Shown here one piece after another: positions 1-7,148 of a DNA stretch of 26,474 bases (positions are counted from its first letter, which is position 1; every line of letters begins with the position of its first letter). The DNA is from a virus. Below the pieces are notes generated by a model, which saw only the letters and a list, made by a program, of their open reading frames with translations, was not told the DNA's origin and searched no databases. The position numbers and the translations under genes are program-made. The stretch is taken from positions 1 through 26,474 of the IMG/VR virus record IMGVR_UViG_3300005096_000003; one strand, given 5' to 3'.

Positions 1-327
1 GGGTTCGGGTTCGTCCTCTTTCTTTTCTTTCTTCTTGCTCTTCTTGCTCTTCTTGGTGTCACTGGTTTCCGTTGCTGTTTCCGTGGGGGTGTCGCCCTTC
101 TTCTTTCCTCCAGCCTCCACAGTAATTTCGGTTCCGGCTTTGTTTGCTTTGAGCACGTTTTTCAGAAGTTTGGCGGCTTCTTTGTCGTCCAACTTCTTGT
201 CTTTGATATCCGGCAAATCGAACAACTTCATCAACTTTTGTGCGCAGCGGGTGGCGTTCCACTTGTTCGCCGTTTTGAAATCCAACAATAAAAAAAGTGC
301 AATGGCTTGTGCGCGTGTGACTTGCAT
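1..327 (-). CDS. Lysine-rich protein of unknown function, C-terminus beyond the window
   Basis: An open frame of 109 codons runs from an ATG at 327 to the left edge with no stop, so the C-terminus is missing. The start is preceded by GAGGTAG, a fair ribosome-binding site. Residues 1-70 look like a compact helical domain (starts MQVTRAQAIALFLLLDF, then KTANKWNATRCAQKL). Residues 72 onward are low-complexity, rich in Lys, Glu, Thr and Ser (KKSKKSKKKEKKEDEPEP at the edge), typical of a linker to a further domain. It is the last gene seen in the leftward operon and lies 28 bp beyond a terminator-like hairpin. I do not recognise the family with confidence. The layout, a helical head and a charged linker, resembles small phage proteins that end in a DNA-binding domain, but that part is not visible. 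Confidence 0.75.
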   Translation of the reverse strand, partial: MQVTRAQAIALFLLLDFKTANKWNATRCAQKLMKLFDLPDIKDKKLDDKEAAKLLKNVLKANKAGTEITVEAGGKKKGDTPTETATETSDTKKSKKSKKKEKKEDEPEP

Positions 328-354
328 AGTGTCTACCTCGTTCTCAAAAAGGGT

Positions 355-387
355 TAAAAATATGTTGGCGCTCACAGTCGCCAACAT
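355..387 (-). terminator. Probable rho-independent terminator or attenuator
   Basis: On the minus strand a perfect 9-bp stem (ATGTTGGCG / CGCCAACAT, arms 379-387 and 362-370) with an 8-base loop is followed at once by ATTTTTAACC. This is the standard shape of an intrinsic terminator for the leftward operon, 52 bp after the stop of the membrane-protein gene. The next gene starts only 28 bp further on, which leaves little room for a new promoter. Partial read-through (attenuation) is therefore as likely as full termination. Confidence 0.7.
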
Positions 388-438
388 TTCCTTGCTAACC
401 TATTATCGGAGTGTGGTTACATCCAGATCCAAAAATTT

Positions 439-969
439 TTAATTTGTCGAAATTATTTGCAATAAATTAGAAATGTATGCAATAACCAGTGTCTTGTTCG
501 CCGCGTGGTTTGTGTTCGCCGTGATGGCTCGCATGGTTCTTACTCCCTTCTCACGCCCACCCTTTTTATATGCGTGGCTCCACGCTTCACTTGTCAAAAT
601 CTCTTCAGCGAATTCGATGGACTCCTCAGGTAGGGTGTCCGTTATTTTGACAAGATCCCTGCGCAGGTCTCGGAGTGTGTCACTTTGGTTTTGTTTGCGC
701 TTTTTCTTTTGCTTGTCGGTTAGAACAATCAACTCACTTGCGCTTAACCGCCAGCCTTTTCCAATCACAATTTTTTCATCGAACATGGCATCCTCAATGG
801 TGCGTGCACCGCTTGTGTTTCCATAAACTTGATACGTAACATCCACCAGACGTTTTCTTTTGTAGTTTGAGTTTATTATCGGCCTTGATTCAGAAACAAC
901 TGAGAACCGCCACGTTAGCAATATCACGGCAACCAGCAACGTGCACACAACGGGATGCGCTGAATGCAT
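439..969 (-). CDS. Membrane-anchored protein of unknown function
   Basis: The 176-residue product begins MHSAHPVVCTLLVAVILLTW, a hydrophobic stretch at residues 5-23 that should be a signal anchor or transmembrane helix. A soluble, basic domain follows. Residues ~40-80 (VTYQVYGNTSGARTIEDA, then GKGWRLSASELIVL) faintly recall the LysM-like domain of small tail proteins; this similarity is weak. Residues ~85-135 are charged and helical. The first 80 bases lie inside the 3' end of the helicase gene in another frame. No good ribosome-binding site is visible. A TTG at 984 would add five residues, but the ATG at 969 is the simplest choice. Its position at the end of the replication operon gives no clear role; a lysis or membrane-tethering function is possible but unsupported. 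Confidence 0.6.
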   Translation of the reverse strand: MHSAHPVVCTLLVAVILLTWRFSVVSESRPIINSNYKRKRLVDVTYQVYGNTSGARTIEDAMFDEKIVIGKGWRLSASELIVLTDKQKKKRKQNQSDTLRDLRRDLVKITDTLPEESIEFAEEILTSEAWSHAYKKGGREKGVRTMRAITANTNHAANKTLVIAYISNLLQIISTN

Positions 970-2281
970 CTTCACGTAGGACAATAAAATTGAGTCTCAT
1001 GCTGTCCATACTCTTTTCATCTTCGGTTTGATTCAAACCGATCATGGCTGTTACGTGCGCCATCTTTCTTTTATCGTCACTGAAATTCTGCATGTCAATG
1101 ATACTGGTTCTATATGATGCAGCATCGGATTGTGTTGCGGTGACAACTAGACAGTGTAGCGACTGTGACAGCGCCCGCAACTGCATCCACGTAGAATTGA
1201 TCTGGTCTCTGGTGTCAGCAGTGCCAGACCGTGGAGCAAGAATATCGGCGTAGTCAATTACAAGAACGTCAGGCACCCAGCCCTCTCGTTCCCAGCCACG
1301 CACAATTCCTGCCACCCCGTCAACTGTAATAGATCCGGCTGGGTGTGTAGACAGTTTGAAGAACTTGCGATCCGAGCGGACTAATTGCTGCATGATCTTT
1401 TGCGTGTTTCCCCATGCTTTGCCCCATTCTAATGGGTTTTTGTATGTTCTATGCTTGTGGGCAACTTCGGCAAACTGCTCATCTCCGTCTCGGGAAATTT
1501 CAGTTGGAAATTTCATCTCCTTTGCCCTAAGAGGACGGTTTGACGCCCTAGCGGCTAGACGCCTTATGGTCTGGTTCTGACTCATGTCACCCACGGCAAA
1601 GAACGCTACTCGTTTACGCTGCAGCATAGATCGCCACGCCACATCAAGCAACCAAAATGATTTGCCGCGTTTCTCCGGTCCCATGAACGACACGAATGCG
1701 TCCCGCTCTAATGTGTTACCGAAGAACCTACCAAGTGGCCCAGGGTACGTGACCAGAGGTTCCTGCTGTGCTTCAAACGCCGCCTGCCACACTGACCGGT
1801 CATGCATGACATCGACCGAACTTCCAGCTCCAAGTTCTACCCCACTAAAATCAAGAACAGATTGAAGTGCTTTCTTTTGTTTGCCCGAATCTATATTACC
1901 ACTGATAGCGTCCGCCAGCCTACCCAATTGGACGCGGCTGAATAATTTTCCTGCAATGTCAATAATATAATCGGCGTTTTGATCTTTGCGCAGTTGCTTA
2001 TACTCACCGCTAATATGGTGAAGAAACGACTCCACGAGTTTTATGGTCTCGTCATCTCCTCCACCTGCCCACGCTTCAAACATCCCTTGGATTGCTTTGC
2101 CAGGAGATTTTCCATAACTATGAAAAAACTCTACGCACCACCCACCGATTAAATTCGACCACTTTGACCCAAATTGCGAACCGTCCCATTTGGAACTTAT
2201 CCTTGCTAAAACAACTTGATCCACCACCATCCCAATAAGAATACGTCTTTCATGGGAACCATCAAGCTTCTGCACTTTCAT
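890..2281 (-). CDS. DnaB-like replicative DNA helicase
   Basis: This 463-residue protein has the RecA-type ATPase core of DnaB-family helicases, which unwind duplex DNA ahead of the fork as hexamers. Visible motifs are a P-loop (GPEKRGKS, residues 201-208), a Walker B strand (VLVIDYADIL, ~339-348, close to the VIDYLQ motif of DnaB) and a polar strand with the sensing Gln (TATQSD, 381-386). The C-terminal strands (RLNFIVLREDAF) match the usual end of such proteins. Residues 1-190 should be the N-terminal domain that contacts primase or loader. The start at 2281 overlaps the previous gene by 20 bases, and the 3' end overlaps the membrane-protein gene by 80 bases. With the adjoining primase and organiser it forms a compact phage primosome. 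The helicase call is strong; oligomeric state and loading route are inferred from the family. Confidence 0.88.
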   Translation of the reverse strand: MKVQKLDGSHERRILIGMVVDQVVLARISSKWDGSQFGSKWSNLIGGWCVEFFHSYGKSPGKAIQGMFEAWAGGGDDETIKLVESFLHHISGEYKQLRKDQNADYIIDIAGKLFSRVQLGRLADAISGNIDSGKQKKALQSVLDFSGVELGAGSSVDVMHDRSVWQAAFEAQQEPLVTYPGPLGRFFGNTLERDAFVSFMGPEKRGKSFWLLDVAWRSMLQRKRVAFFAVGDMSQNQTIRRLAARASNRPLRAKEMKFPTEISRDGDEQFAEVAHKHRTYKNPLEWGKAWGNTQKIMQQLVRSDRKFFKLSTHPAGSITVDGVAGIVRGWEREGWVPDVLVIDYADILAPRSGTADTRDQINSTWMQLRALSQSLHCLVVTATQSDAASYRTSIIDMQNFSDDKRKMAHVTAMIGLNQTEDEKSMDSMRLNFIVLREDAFSASRCVHVAGCRDIANVAVLSCF

Positions 2282-2984
2282 GCACGAACTCCATTAGTTT
2301 GCCCCAGGACGCGGCGTCGCTGAGATATTCGTTAGCCCACGCACGTCCTGTGCGTGTAAACTTTTTTGAATCCATAGAAAATACCATCCTTTGCAAATCT
2401 CCAGACCACGCATCCCATCCATCAATATCGGTTTGGACTTGTAACATCCATTCCTCTACAAATATCACGGGCCGTGGTAACTGAGTAAAAACCCAACCGG
2501 CAAAACGGGTCAACCTGCCATCTGGTGTTTTTGACTCAAGTAGTGCTTTTCTAAACGCCCTAAAATTTTGTAGTGATGTCTCAACCGTGGCGTCTAGTTC
2601 CCCTTCTGAACCCTCCCAATTTTTACGGCGCAGTTTTTCAACAACACCTTTTGCTTCATCACTCACCACTTCTATGACGCCATCTCGTCCAGCCACATCT
2701 TCAATGCGTAAAAACTTATCTCTGAAATCCTTGGCGGAGCGGACGACTGGCGTATAAGCATTGCGAAGATTTTCACACAACCAATTGAGTGCATTGAAGA
2801 TTCGTGATTCACGGATACCATCCGATTCACGTAATAACCGAAAAGATTGGGACCACTTTTTAACACTCCATTTTCTGGTGATATTTGTTTTCTTTTGAAT
2901 GGTGGCGATGAGTGTTTGGGCACACTGGCAGTCAAACTCACTAGGTTTCTTTTTGCTGTCTTTTTTAATTTCAAAGAACGGCAT
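2262..2984 (-). CDS. Probable replisome organiser / helicase-loading protein
   Basis: The 240-residue product has a segment at about residues 38-92 (KWSVKKWSQSFRLLRESDG, then a helix with NALNWLCEN, then SAKDFRDKFLRI). This matches the pattern seen at the end of phage replication initiator and DnaD-like proteins: Trp, 'FR-LR--DG', a helix with 'LNWL', and 'S-K-FR-KF'. The rest is helical, with conserved-looking Trp residues and no ATPase motif, so it is not a DnaC-type loader. It sits between primase and helicase and overlaps the helicase start by 20 bases, suggesting coupled translation and joint action at the origin. The start codon at 2984 follows a GAGGGTG sequence. Function is inferred from the motif and neighbours; direct origin binding cannot be judged from sequence. 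Confidence 0.6.
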   Translation of the reverse strand: MPFFEIKKDSKKKPSEFDCQCAQTLIATIQKKTNITRKWSVKKWSQSFRLLRESDGIRESRIFNALNWLCENLRNAYTPVVRSAKDFRDKFLRIEDVAGRDGVIEVVSDEAKGVVEKLRRKNWEGSEGELDATVETSLQNFRAFRKALLESKTPDGRLTRFAGWVFTQLPRPVIFVEEWMLQVQTDIDGWDAWSGDLQRMVFSMDSKKFTRTGRAWANEYLSDAASWGKLMEFVHESAEA

Positions 2985-3006
2985 GGGGCACCCTCAGTGA
3001 CACGGA

Positions 3007-3030
3007 GGAAACCCCTTTAAGGGGGTTTCC
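3007..3030 (-). other. Intercistronic hairpin without T-tract
   Basis: GGAAACCCC and GGGGTTTCC form a perfect 9-bp stem with a 6-base loop between the primase stop and the organiser start. No T-run follows on either strand, so an intrinsic terminator is unlikely. An mRNA processing or stability element, or a translational spacer, fits better. Two similar GC-rich, T-less hairpins lie at 7107-7138 and 10093-10116 in the same operon. Confidence 0.65.
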
Positions 3031-3045
3031 GTAGTGGGACAATTT

Positions 3046-3915
3046 TCAGTCGAGAAATTTTCTTAATCGTTTCACTTCTTTTTTACTTGCTGCGCCAGGA
3101 TCTTCCGCATCCAACTGCACGTTGTATGTCTCACCCGGAAAAGTAGCTAATGTCTGTGCTAAGTCATTTGCTCGTCTTTGAGCGGGTAGCGACGAGTCGA
3201 AGCAAATGACCCGACGCATGTATTTGCTGATAGATAGGACTTGTGCGGTTGAGAATCCCGTCCCACAAGTAGCAGCCGCACCGGGTCCAGTTCGCCAGAC
3301 GTCCGTGGGTCCTTCGTGCACGATAACCACGTGCCTGCAGTAGTCCGCCCCATAGAGTATTGACTTGTGTGGTATTGACTCCTGCTCCATTGATGCTGAC
3401 AACCACCTCAAGCCGTTGTCCTGAATGCTTCTTGTCGTCCATGAAACCACCTCACCGTGATAGTGAATTGGAATAAATATACGCCACGGGATTTCCGAGT
3501 CGTAGCCTAGTCCTTGAATCCGCCATAGGCGGCGAAGGGCTTTGTACTTGTATTGTCGGCCTTGAAGATAATTCTTATGACAATCCAGCAATTTACCAAT
3601 TCCCTTTGGAAGGATGAGTTTGCCTCTCTTACGTTCGGGCGCTTCATCAAACTGTAGATCATCTGTCAATTCAAATGCTTGGCGGCGTGTGAGACCTGTC
3701 AGTTCTGCCAGCATATTCACACGATTGTGGGGACCACACTGCCAGCAGGTGAAGTTGCCATAAGATAGATTGAATCCGAGGTGCCAGCGCTCACTTCCGT
3801 CGTCACAATATGGGCAGCACAATTGCTCCCAGCCCGGTCTCCGGTGATGGTTATCATCGGGTGCTATTGAGATGTTATATTGCTCAACTATTTCTGCAAA
3901 TGTAGAGCTACTCAT
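3046..3915 (-). CDS. DnaG-type primase (zinc finger plus TOPRIM)
   Basis: The 289-residue protein should make RNA primers for phage DNA synthesis. It has an N-terminal zinc-binding motif (CPYC at 34-37 and CWQC at 57-60), as in CHC2/DnaG and T7 gp4 primases. A TOPRIM domain follows, with VVIVHEGPTDV (Glu201 and Asp205). The second metal-binding motif, normally DxD, reads CFDSSLPAQ: Asp240 is present but the second Asp is Ser242. LDAEDPGAAS near residue 268 corresponds to the usual 'DPdd' turn. There is no helicase domain; the separate DnaB-like protein supplies that function. The start at 3915 lies eight bases inside the ribbon-helix-helix gene. The primase call is firm; activity with the altered DxD motif is uncertain. 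Confidence 0.85.
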   Translation of the reverse strand: MSSSTFAEIVEQYNISIAPDDNHHRRPGWEQLCCPYCDDGSERWHLGFNLSYGNFTCWQCGPHNRVNMLAELTGLTRRQAFELTDDLQFDEAPERKRGKLILPKGIGKLLDCHKNYLQGRQYKYKALRRLWRIQGLGYDSEIPWRIFIPIHYHGEVVSWTTRSIQDNGLRWLSASMEQESIPHKSILYGADYCRHVVIVHEGPTDVWRTGPGAAATCGTGFSTAQVLSISKYMRRVICFDSSLPAQRRANDLAQTLATFPGETYNVQLDAEDPGAASKKEVKRLRKFLD

Positions 3916-4102
3916 TCCAGTGAACTTTCAGTTTTTCATCGACGGCAGAGGCTTCTTTCATAAGACGTATGACCTCCGTAATCATGTCGGAACCGCGTCG
4001 AGAGCAATAAGATTTGAATTGATCTCTTACGTGCCGGGGAAATTTACGAAAGTTTAGATTTATATTGCCGACGTCATGCGGCTCTCTTATTTGCGCTGGC
4101 AT
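3908..4102 (-). CDS. Small ribbon-helix-helix (Arc-like) DNA-binding protein
   Basis: The 64-residue product shows a short strand (INLNFRKFP), a helix (RHVRDQFKSYCSRRG) and a second helix (DMITEVIRLMKEA). This is the order of the Arc/MetJ ribbon-helix-helix fold, which binds DNA as dimers through the strand. A strong ribosome-binding site (GGAGGAG) precedes the ATG at 4102. The gene overlaps the end of the SNF2-like gene by 29 bases and the primase start by 8 bases, so all three are probably translated together. A role as repressor of the early operon, or as an origin- or Holliday-binding accessory, is possible. The fold is inferred from pattern only. Confidence 0.62.
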   Translation of the reverse strand: MPAQIREPHDVGNINLNFRKFPRHVRDQFKSYCSRRGSDMITEVIRLMKEASAVDEKLKVHWNE

Positions 4103-5477
4103 TCAGCAGCTCCTCCATTAGTAGATCAAACACCTGTAAGTCGCCTCCTTCACTTGTATTGTCAAGAATTGCACCTAGTACATCTTGCTTGTCTTGTATG
4201 ATACGGCATAGGCGTTCTTCGATTGTGTCTTGTGCCACAAGATAGTAGCAGTTCACTGCGTTAGACTGTCCGATGCGGTGGAGCCTGTCCTCTACTTGTG
4301 TTAGGTCTGCCGGCGCCCACGGTAGTTCGATGATTGCTATGTTGGATGCTGCACCTTGCAGACCGTCCACCCCAACTCCAGTTGCCTTAATTTGGCCAAT
4401 GAACAATCGTATGTCCTTGTCGCTCACGAACTGATCTATTGCCCGCCTACGTTTGCGCCCCTTAACTCTGCCGTCCACGATAACGGAGTTCTCGTGGTAA
4501 CGCTCTCGTAGCGGACGGAGGATTGGTTTGTGGAGCCCAAAGACAACCAACTTCTCATCCGTAGAATCTAGAAAATTGTCAATCCATTCATAGACTGCTT
4601 TTAATTTTAGTTCGGCGGCAAGACGTTTGAGGTATCCCCCTTTGACCATAGCTTGCGCTTTTTTTGCTTTTATGGCACGCAGTTTAGATTTCTCACCTAG
4701 CCAGTCCATAAAATTGTGGGTGGCTCTGAGGTACTCTTTTCGGTTTGTGATTGGGAGTGGTATAACTGTGCGGGTTTTTGCTGGCAGATCTTTGAGCACG
4801 TTTTTCTTTAGGCGCCGAATCATGCACGTTCTACGCAGAAGTTTGTTGAGCTGTCCTAAGTTATCAGCCCCATCCCACGTCCAGCCCCATCGCTTCTTTT
4901 CCGGGCGACAAAATCTTGTACCGAACGACCAAAATGAATCGAACACCTTTGGGCGCAGCATGCTAAGAATAGGCCATAATTCTCGTGGACGGTTTGTGAG
5001 AGGAGTCCCACTCATTCCAATAATGTGTGGGACATCTTGGCAGAGATCAAATGTGTGGCGTGTTCGTTGTGATTCGATATTTTTTATGTATTGGACTTCA
5101 TCCAGGAACACCACTTCTGGTGCTAGTGAGTGGAGGTAAGGAAGCCACGCTCCGAGTATGTCGTAGTTGATGATGGTGATCGGATGCATAATGCCAAAGC
5201 GGAGGCGTTTTGGTGGTTTTCGTCCCTCTAAAACTTTGCATCGCAGATTAGTGTGTTTTTGGATCTCTCGTTCCCAAGTGTACTTGACAGACGCCGGGCA
5301 AACAACAATAGCAGGACCCAGGTGTTTGTCGCGCTTTCTTTTTTTCATAAACCAACGAAGCACTTGAAAAGTTTTTCCTAGCCCCATTTCATCGGCTAGG
5401 ATCATTCTGCCATTAAATTTCTCAATCCCGCGAATCCCCTTTTTTTGGTAGGGTCGTGCTTTTGTTTTTTGCTTCAT
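4074..5477 (-). CDS. SNF2-family superfamily 2 DNA-dependent ATPase
   Basis: The 467-residue protein carries the full series of SNF2 helicase motifs: ADEMGLGKT (Walker A, 28-36), VVFLDEVQYIKN (motif II, DEVQ in place of DEAH, at 126-129), GMSGTPLTNRP (motif III, from 154), an Ile-Val-Asp-Gly region of the second RecA lobe, and DRLHRIGQ (motif VI). It is short and SMARCAL1-like, with no extra domains. Such enzymes translocate on duplex DNA; phage copies are assumed to remodel forks or displace bound proteins. The ATG at 5477 is preferred because GAGGAAC lies eight bases upstream; an in-frame TTG at 5510 would add eleven residues. It overlaps the gene before it by 56 bases and the ribbon-helix-helix gene after it by 29. 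The family call is secure; the exact role is not. Confidence 0.9.
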   Translation of the reverse strand: MKQKTKARPYQKKGIRGIEKFNGRMILADEMGLGKTFQVLRWFMKKRKRDKHLGPAIVVCPASVKYTWEREIQKHTNLRCKVLEGRKPPKRLRFGIMHPITIINYDILGAWLPYLHSLAPEVVFLDEVQYIKNIESQRTRHTFDLCQDVPHIIGMSGTPLTNRPRELWPILSMLRPKVFDSFWSFGTRFCRPEKKRWGWTWDGADNLGQLNKLLRRTCMIRRLKKNVLKDLPAKTRTVIPLPITNRKEYLRATHNFMDWLGEKSKLRAIKAKKAQAMVKGGYLKRLAAELKLKAVYEWIDNFLDSTDEKLVVFGLHKPILRPLRERYHENSVIVDGRVKGRKRRRAIDQFVSDKDIRLFIGQIKATGVGVDGLQGAASNIAIIELPWAPADLTQVEDRLHRIGQSNAVNCYYLVAQDTIEERLCRIIQDKQDVLGAILDNTSEGGDLQVFDLLMEELLNASANKRAA

Positions 5478-5868
5478 AAATCTGTTCCTCAAATCCTTGA
5501 AACGCTTCAAAGCGGGTAAGTGGGAAAATCTGCTCTAGGATGGGTCCCCCAGCGAAGCCTAATCCCGGAGTTATTTTGGTTCCAGTTTGCTGTAGATGAG
5601 CGTTACCGAAGATGTCGAGCAGCAGGAAATACATAGTACCAGACAGAACATTATCGGTGGTGGGTGACCGCGTTGCCGTAACACTGTGCAGGATAAAGCA
5701 TCGAGGTCCGTGATCTAAAATTGCAATGTCGATTACATGATGCAGGCAGTCCACGAGAAGGCTGTGGACACCAACCCAAGTCTCGCCTTTTTCAATTGTT
5801 ATGTGGTACTGCACAGGCCACAAGGGTGCTCGGAACATTTTAGCGTGGAAGTTGTCGGCTTCGCTCAT
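5422..5868 (-). CDS. Conserved-looking phage protein of unknown function
   Basis: The 148-residue product (starts MSEADNFHAKMFRAPLWPV) looks like a mixed alpha/beta globular protein without signal peptide, metal-binding cluster or ATPase motif. Its ATG at 5868 overlaps the TGA of the sigma-like gene (ATGA), and its 3' end overlaps the SNF2-like gene by 56 bases, so it belongs to the same translation unit. A longer frame reaches upstream to 5928, but only by running inside the preceding gene. I do not recognise the family. The context points to replication, recombination or early expression. Confidence 0.65.
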   Translation of the reverse strand: MSEADNFHAKMFRAPLWPVQYHITIEKGETWVGVHSLLVDCLHHVIDIAILDHGPRCFILHSVTATRSPTTDNVLSGTMYFLLLDIFGNAHLQQTGTKITPGLGFAGGPILEQIFPLTRFEAFQGFEEQIYEAKNKSTTLPKKGDSRD

Positions 5869-6404
5869 TTGCCCACCAGCGCACGCCCAATCTCTGCGAA
5901 TGACTCTGTGATGCGGCGCCCACTCCAACCCAGGTCAGTGAAGAATTCTCGAATGGCGCTGCGATGGTTTGCCGGGCTTCCGGTGTTTCGTTGTGCATAC
6001 GCCATTTTTAGATCCATAGGTGGATCGAAAAGTGCTTCAACAATACAGCGTGCATCTGTTGTCAATTCTTCGACAAATTCAAACAAGTGAAAACTTGACG
6101 GAACTACACCCCTTTGATCCATGTCGTCCGTCAAGTTTTCTTCAATTTGTGCTCTTCTTCTAGCAAACCGGCGTCGCTCCTCAAGTAGCAATTTCCACAG
6201 TAAGAAATTGAACCACGTTGTGAAGTCACCATTTTTCGGTTGATAGGTTAGGAATGCTCTCATGAAAATTGTGTTACTCTGTGAATAATACTCATCAAAA
6301 TCTCCACCGTAGACTTTTTGGAACCGCTGAATGAGTCCTATAGTGAGACCTCGGACGTCTGAGTGTGTTTCCGCAGCGCTGTCCTGCGCCAGTGTTTGAG
6401 GCAT
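5865..6404 (-). CDS. Sigma-factor-like protein (region 2 and HTH-like C-terminus)
   Basis: The 179-residue product has a segment at about residues 30-85 (DEYYSQSNTIFMRAFLTYQP, then DFTTWFNFLLWKLLLEERRR). It follows the sigma-70 region 2 pattern: 'Q--N--F--A---Y-p--G-F-TW----------R'. The C-terminal part (SAIREFFTDLGWSGRRITES) looks like a helix-turn-helix that could stand for region 4. It may redirect host RNA polymerase to phage promoters, or it may be a degenerate relative used in replication; the sequence cannot decide. The ATG at 6404 is chosen for the AGGAG seven bases upstream, within a leader (ACCACA) shared with the next gene. It ends in an ATGA overlap with the following gene. Region 2 similarity is fairly clear; true sigma activity is unproven. 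Confidence 0.62.
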   Translation of the reverse strand: MPQTLAQDSAAETHSDVRGLTIGLIQRFQKVYGGDFDEYYSQSNTIFMRAFLTYQPKNGDFTTWFNFLLWKLLLEERRRFARRRAQIEENLTDDMDQRGVVPSSFHLFEFVEELTTDARCIVEALFDPPMDLKMAYAQRNTGSPANHRSAIREFFTDLGWSGRRITESFAEIGRALVGK

Positions 6405-6464
6405 TGTGGTTCTCCTGTGGTGGTTTTGCCCAAAACGGGTTTGTAACATATACAAGTTGTTGTG

Positions 6465-6779
6465 TCAACCGTGCCCATAATAGTGGTTAATGTAGCGATC
6501 GAGCGCCGTCCCGGTGAGTCCACCTGATTCTTCGCAGCAGTGGTCGTGCAAGCTTATTGGTGGTGACACGGCTTGTTCGTATTCTGGCACATCATAAGCG
6601 ATGGTTTGGGTGGTGGGTTTTGGGATGTCCTTTCCTGCGTCAAACAATTTGACGCAGGAACCACATATGTTGCCATGGTTGATGTCTGGTCGGCAGTGGG
6701 CTTTCGTGGTGTCTGGTCGAATAGTGGCGCATTTCTGGCAAATCCAAGTTCCGTTTCCGTGCGCGTCGAAGTGGGGCAT
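6465..6779 (-). CDS. Small zinc-ribbon protein
   Basis: The 104-residue product has two Cys pairs spaced like a zinc ribbon, CQKC (~14-17) and CGSC (~39-42), with a further Cys and His between them. A Pro/Thr-rich stretch follows, then a His/Cys-rich segment (LHDHCCEESG). This suggests a metal-binding protein that contacts nucleic acid or protein. The ATG at 6779 sits after tandem copies of AAAGGAAAACCAC, so translation is likely strong. No close family is recognised. Confidence 0.62.
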   Translation of the reverse strand: MPHFDAHGNGTWICQKCATIRPDTTKAHCRPDINHGNICGSCVKLFDAGKDIPKPTTQTIAYDVPEYEQAVSPPISLHDHCCEESGGLTGTALDRYINHYYGHG

Positions 6780-6780
6780 T

Positions 6781-6814
6781 GTGGTTTTCCTTTGTGGTTT
6801 TCCTTTGTGGTTTT
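6781..6814 (-). repeat. Tandem 13-bp repeat containing Shine-Dalgarno motifs
   Basis: The unit AAAGGAAAACCAC (minus strand) occurs twice in a row, with a third partial copy, directly before the ATG at 6779. Each full copy carries an AAGGA core. Related AAGGAAAACCAC text precedes the gene starting at 7050. Confidence 0.8.
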
Positions 6815-6834
6815 GTTGGTAGTAACCTCAGTAA

Positions 6835-7050
6835 TCAGTTCGATGTCCAAAATTCCTTTTCGCAACACCATTCGATCATCGCTTTGACTTTTAGGTTGCG
6901 GGTCAATACATAGTATTCGGAGGTAATTTCTTCATAACTTGCAGACTCACTTCGATACTCGGCGGCAATTGCTTCGTAGCATTCGGACTCAGTCAATCCA
7001 CAAAACCAGTTTCTGACGTGCATCCTGAGTGATTGTTCTAATGTTCTCAT
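6835..7050 (-). CDS. Small protein of unknown function
   Basis: The 71-residue product (starts MRTLEQSLRMHVRNWFCGLT) is acidic and helical, with several Tyr, Trp and Cys residues. The ATG at 7050 follows AAGGAAAAGCC, with a second AAGGA-like site (CCAGGAAAACCAC) 15 bases further upstream. The frame is open upstream to 7257, but that extension runs through a GC-rich hairpin and into the preceding gene, so it is not coding. It lies in the early operon between a T-less hairpin and the zinc-ribbon gene. No family recognised. Confidence 0.6.
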   Translation of the reverse strand: MRTLEQSLRMHVRNWFCGLTESECYEAIAAEYRSESASYEEITSEYYVLTRNLKVKAMIEWCCEKEFWTSN

Positions 7051-7106
7051 GGCTTTTCCTTGTTTGTGGTTTTCCTGGCGATGTGGTGCGGTGTGGTGCG
7101 CAGTCC

Positions 7107-7138
7107 GCGCCGGCCGAGGCAAACACCTCGGCCGGCGC
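7107..7138 (-). other. GC-rich 13-bp hairpin between genes
   Basis: GCGCCGGCCGAGG and CCTCGGCCGGCGC form a perfect 13-bp stem with a 6-base loop, starting 10 bp after the stop of the DUF932-like gene. The leftward transcript has no T-run after it (GGACTGCGCACC), so it is not a standard terminator. It is very stable and could block exonucleases or cause pausing. Confidence 0.75.
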
Positions 7139-7148
7139 CTTTCGTCGC

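Noticed and set aside
4627-5139. 170-codon plus-strand open frame
   Set aside because: It lies wholly inside the SNF2-like gene, whose motifs are unmistakable.
7107-7138. Standard intrinsic terminator
   Set aside because: The stem is strong, but no T-run follows on the leftward strand and there is no rightward gene to terminate.
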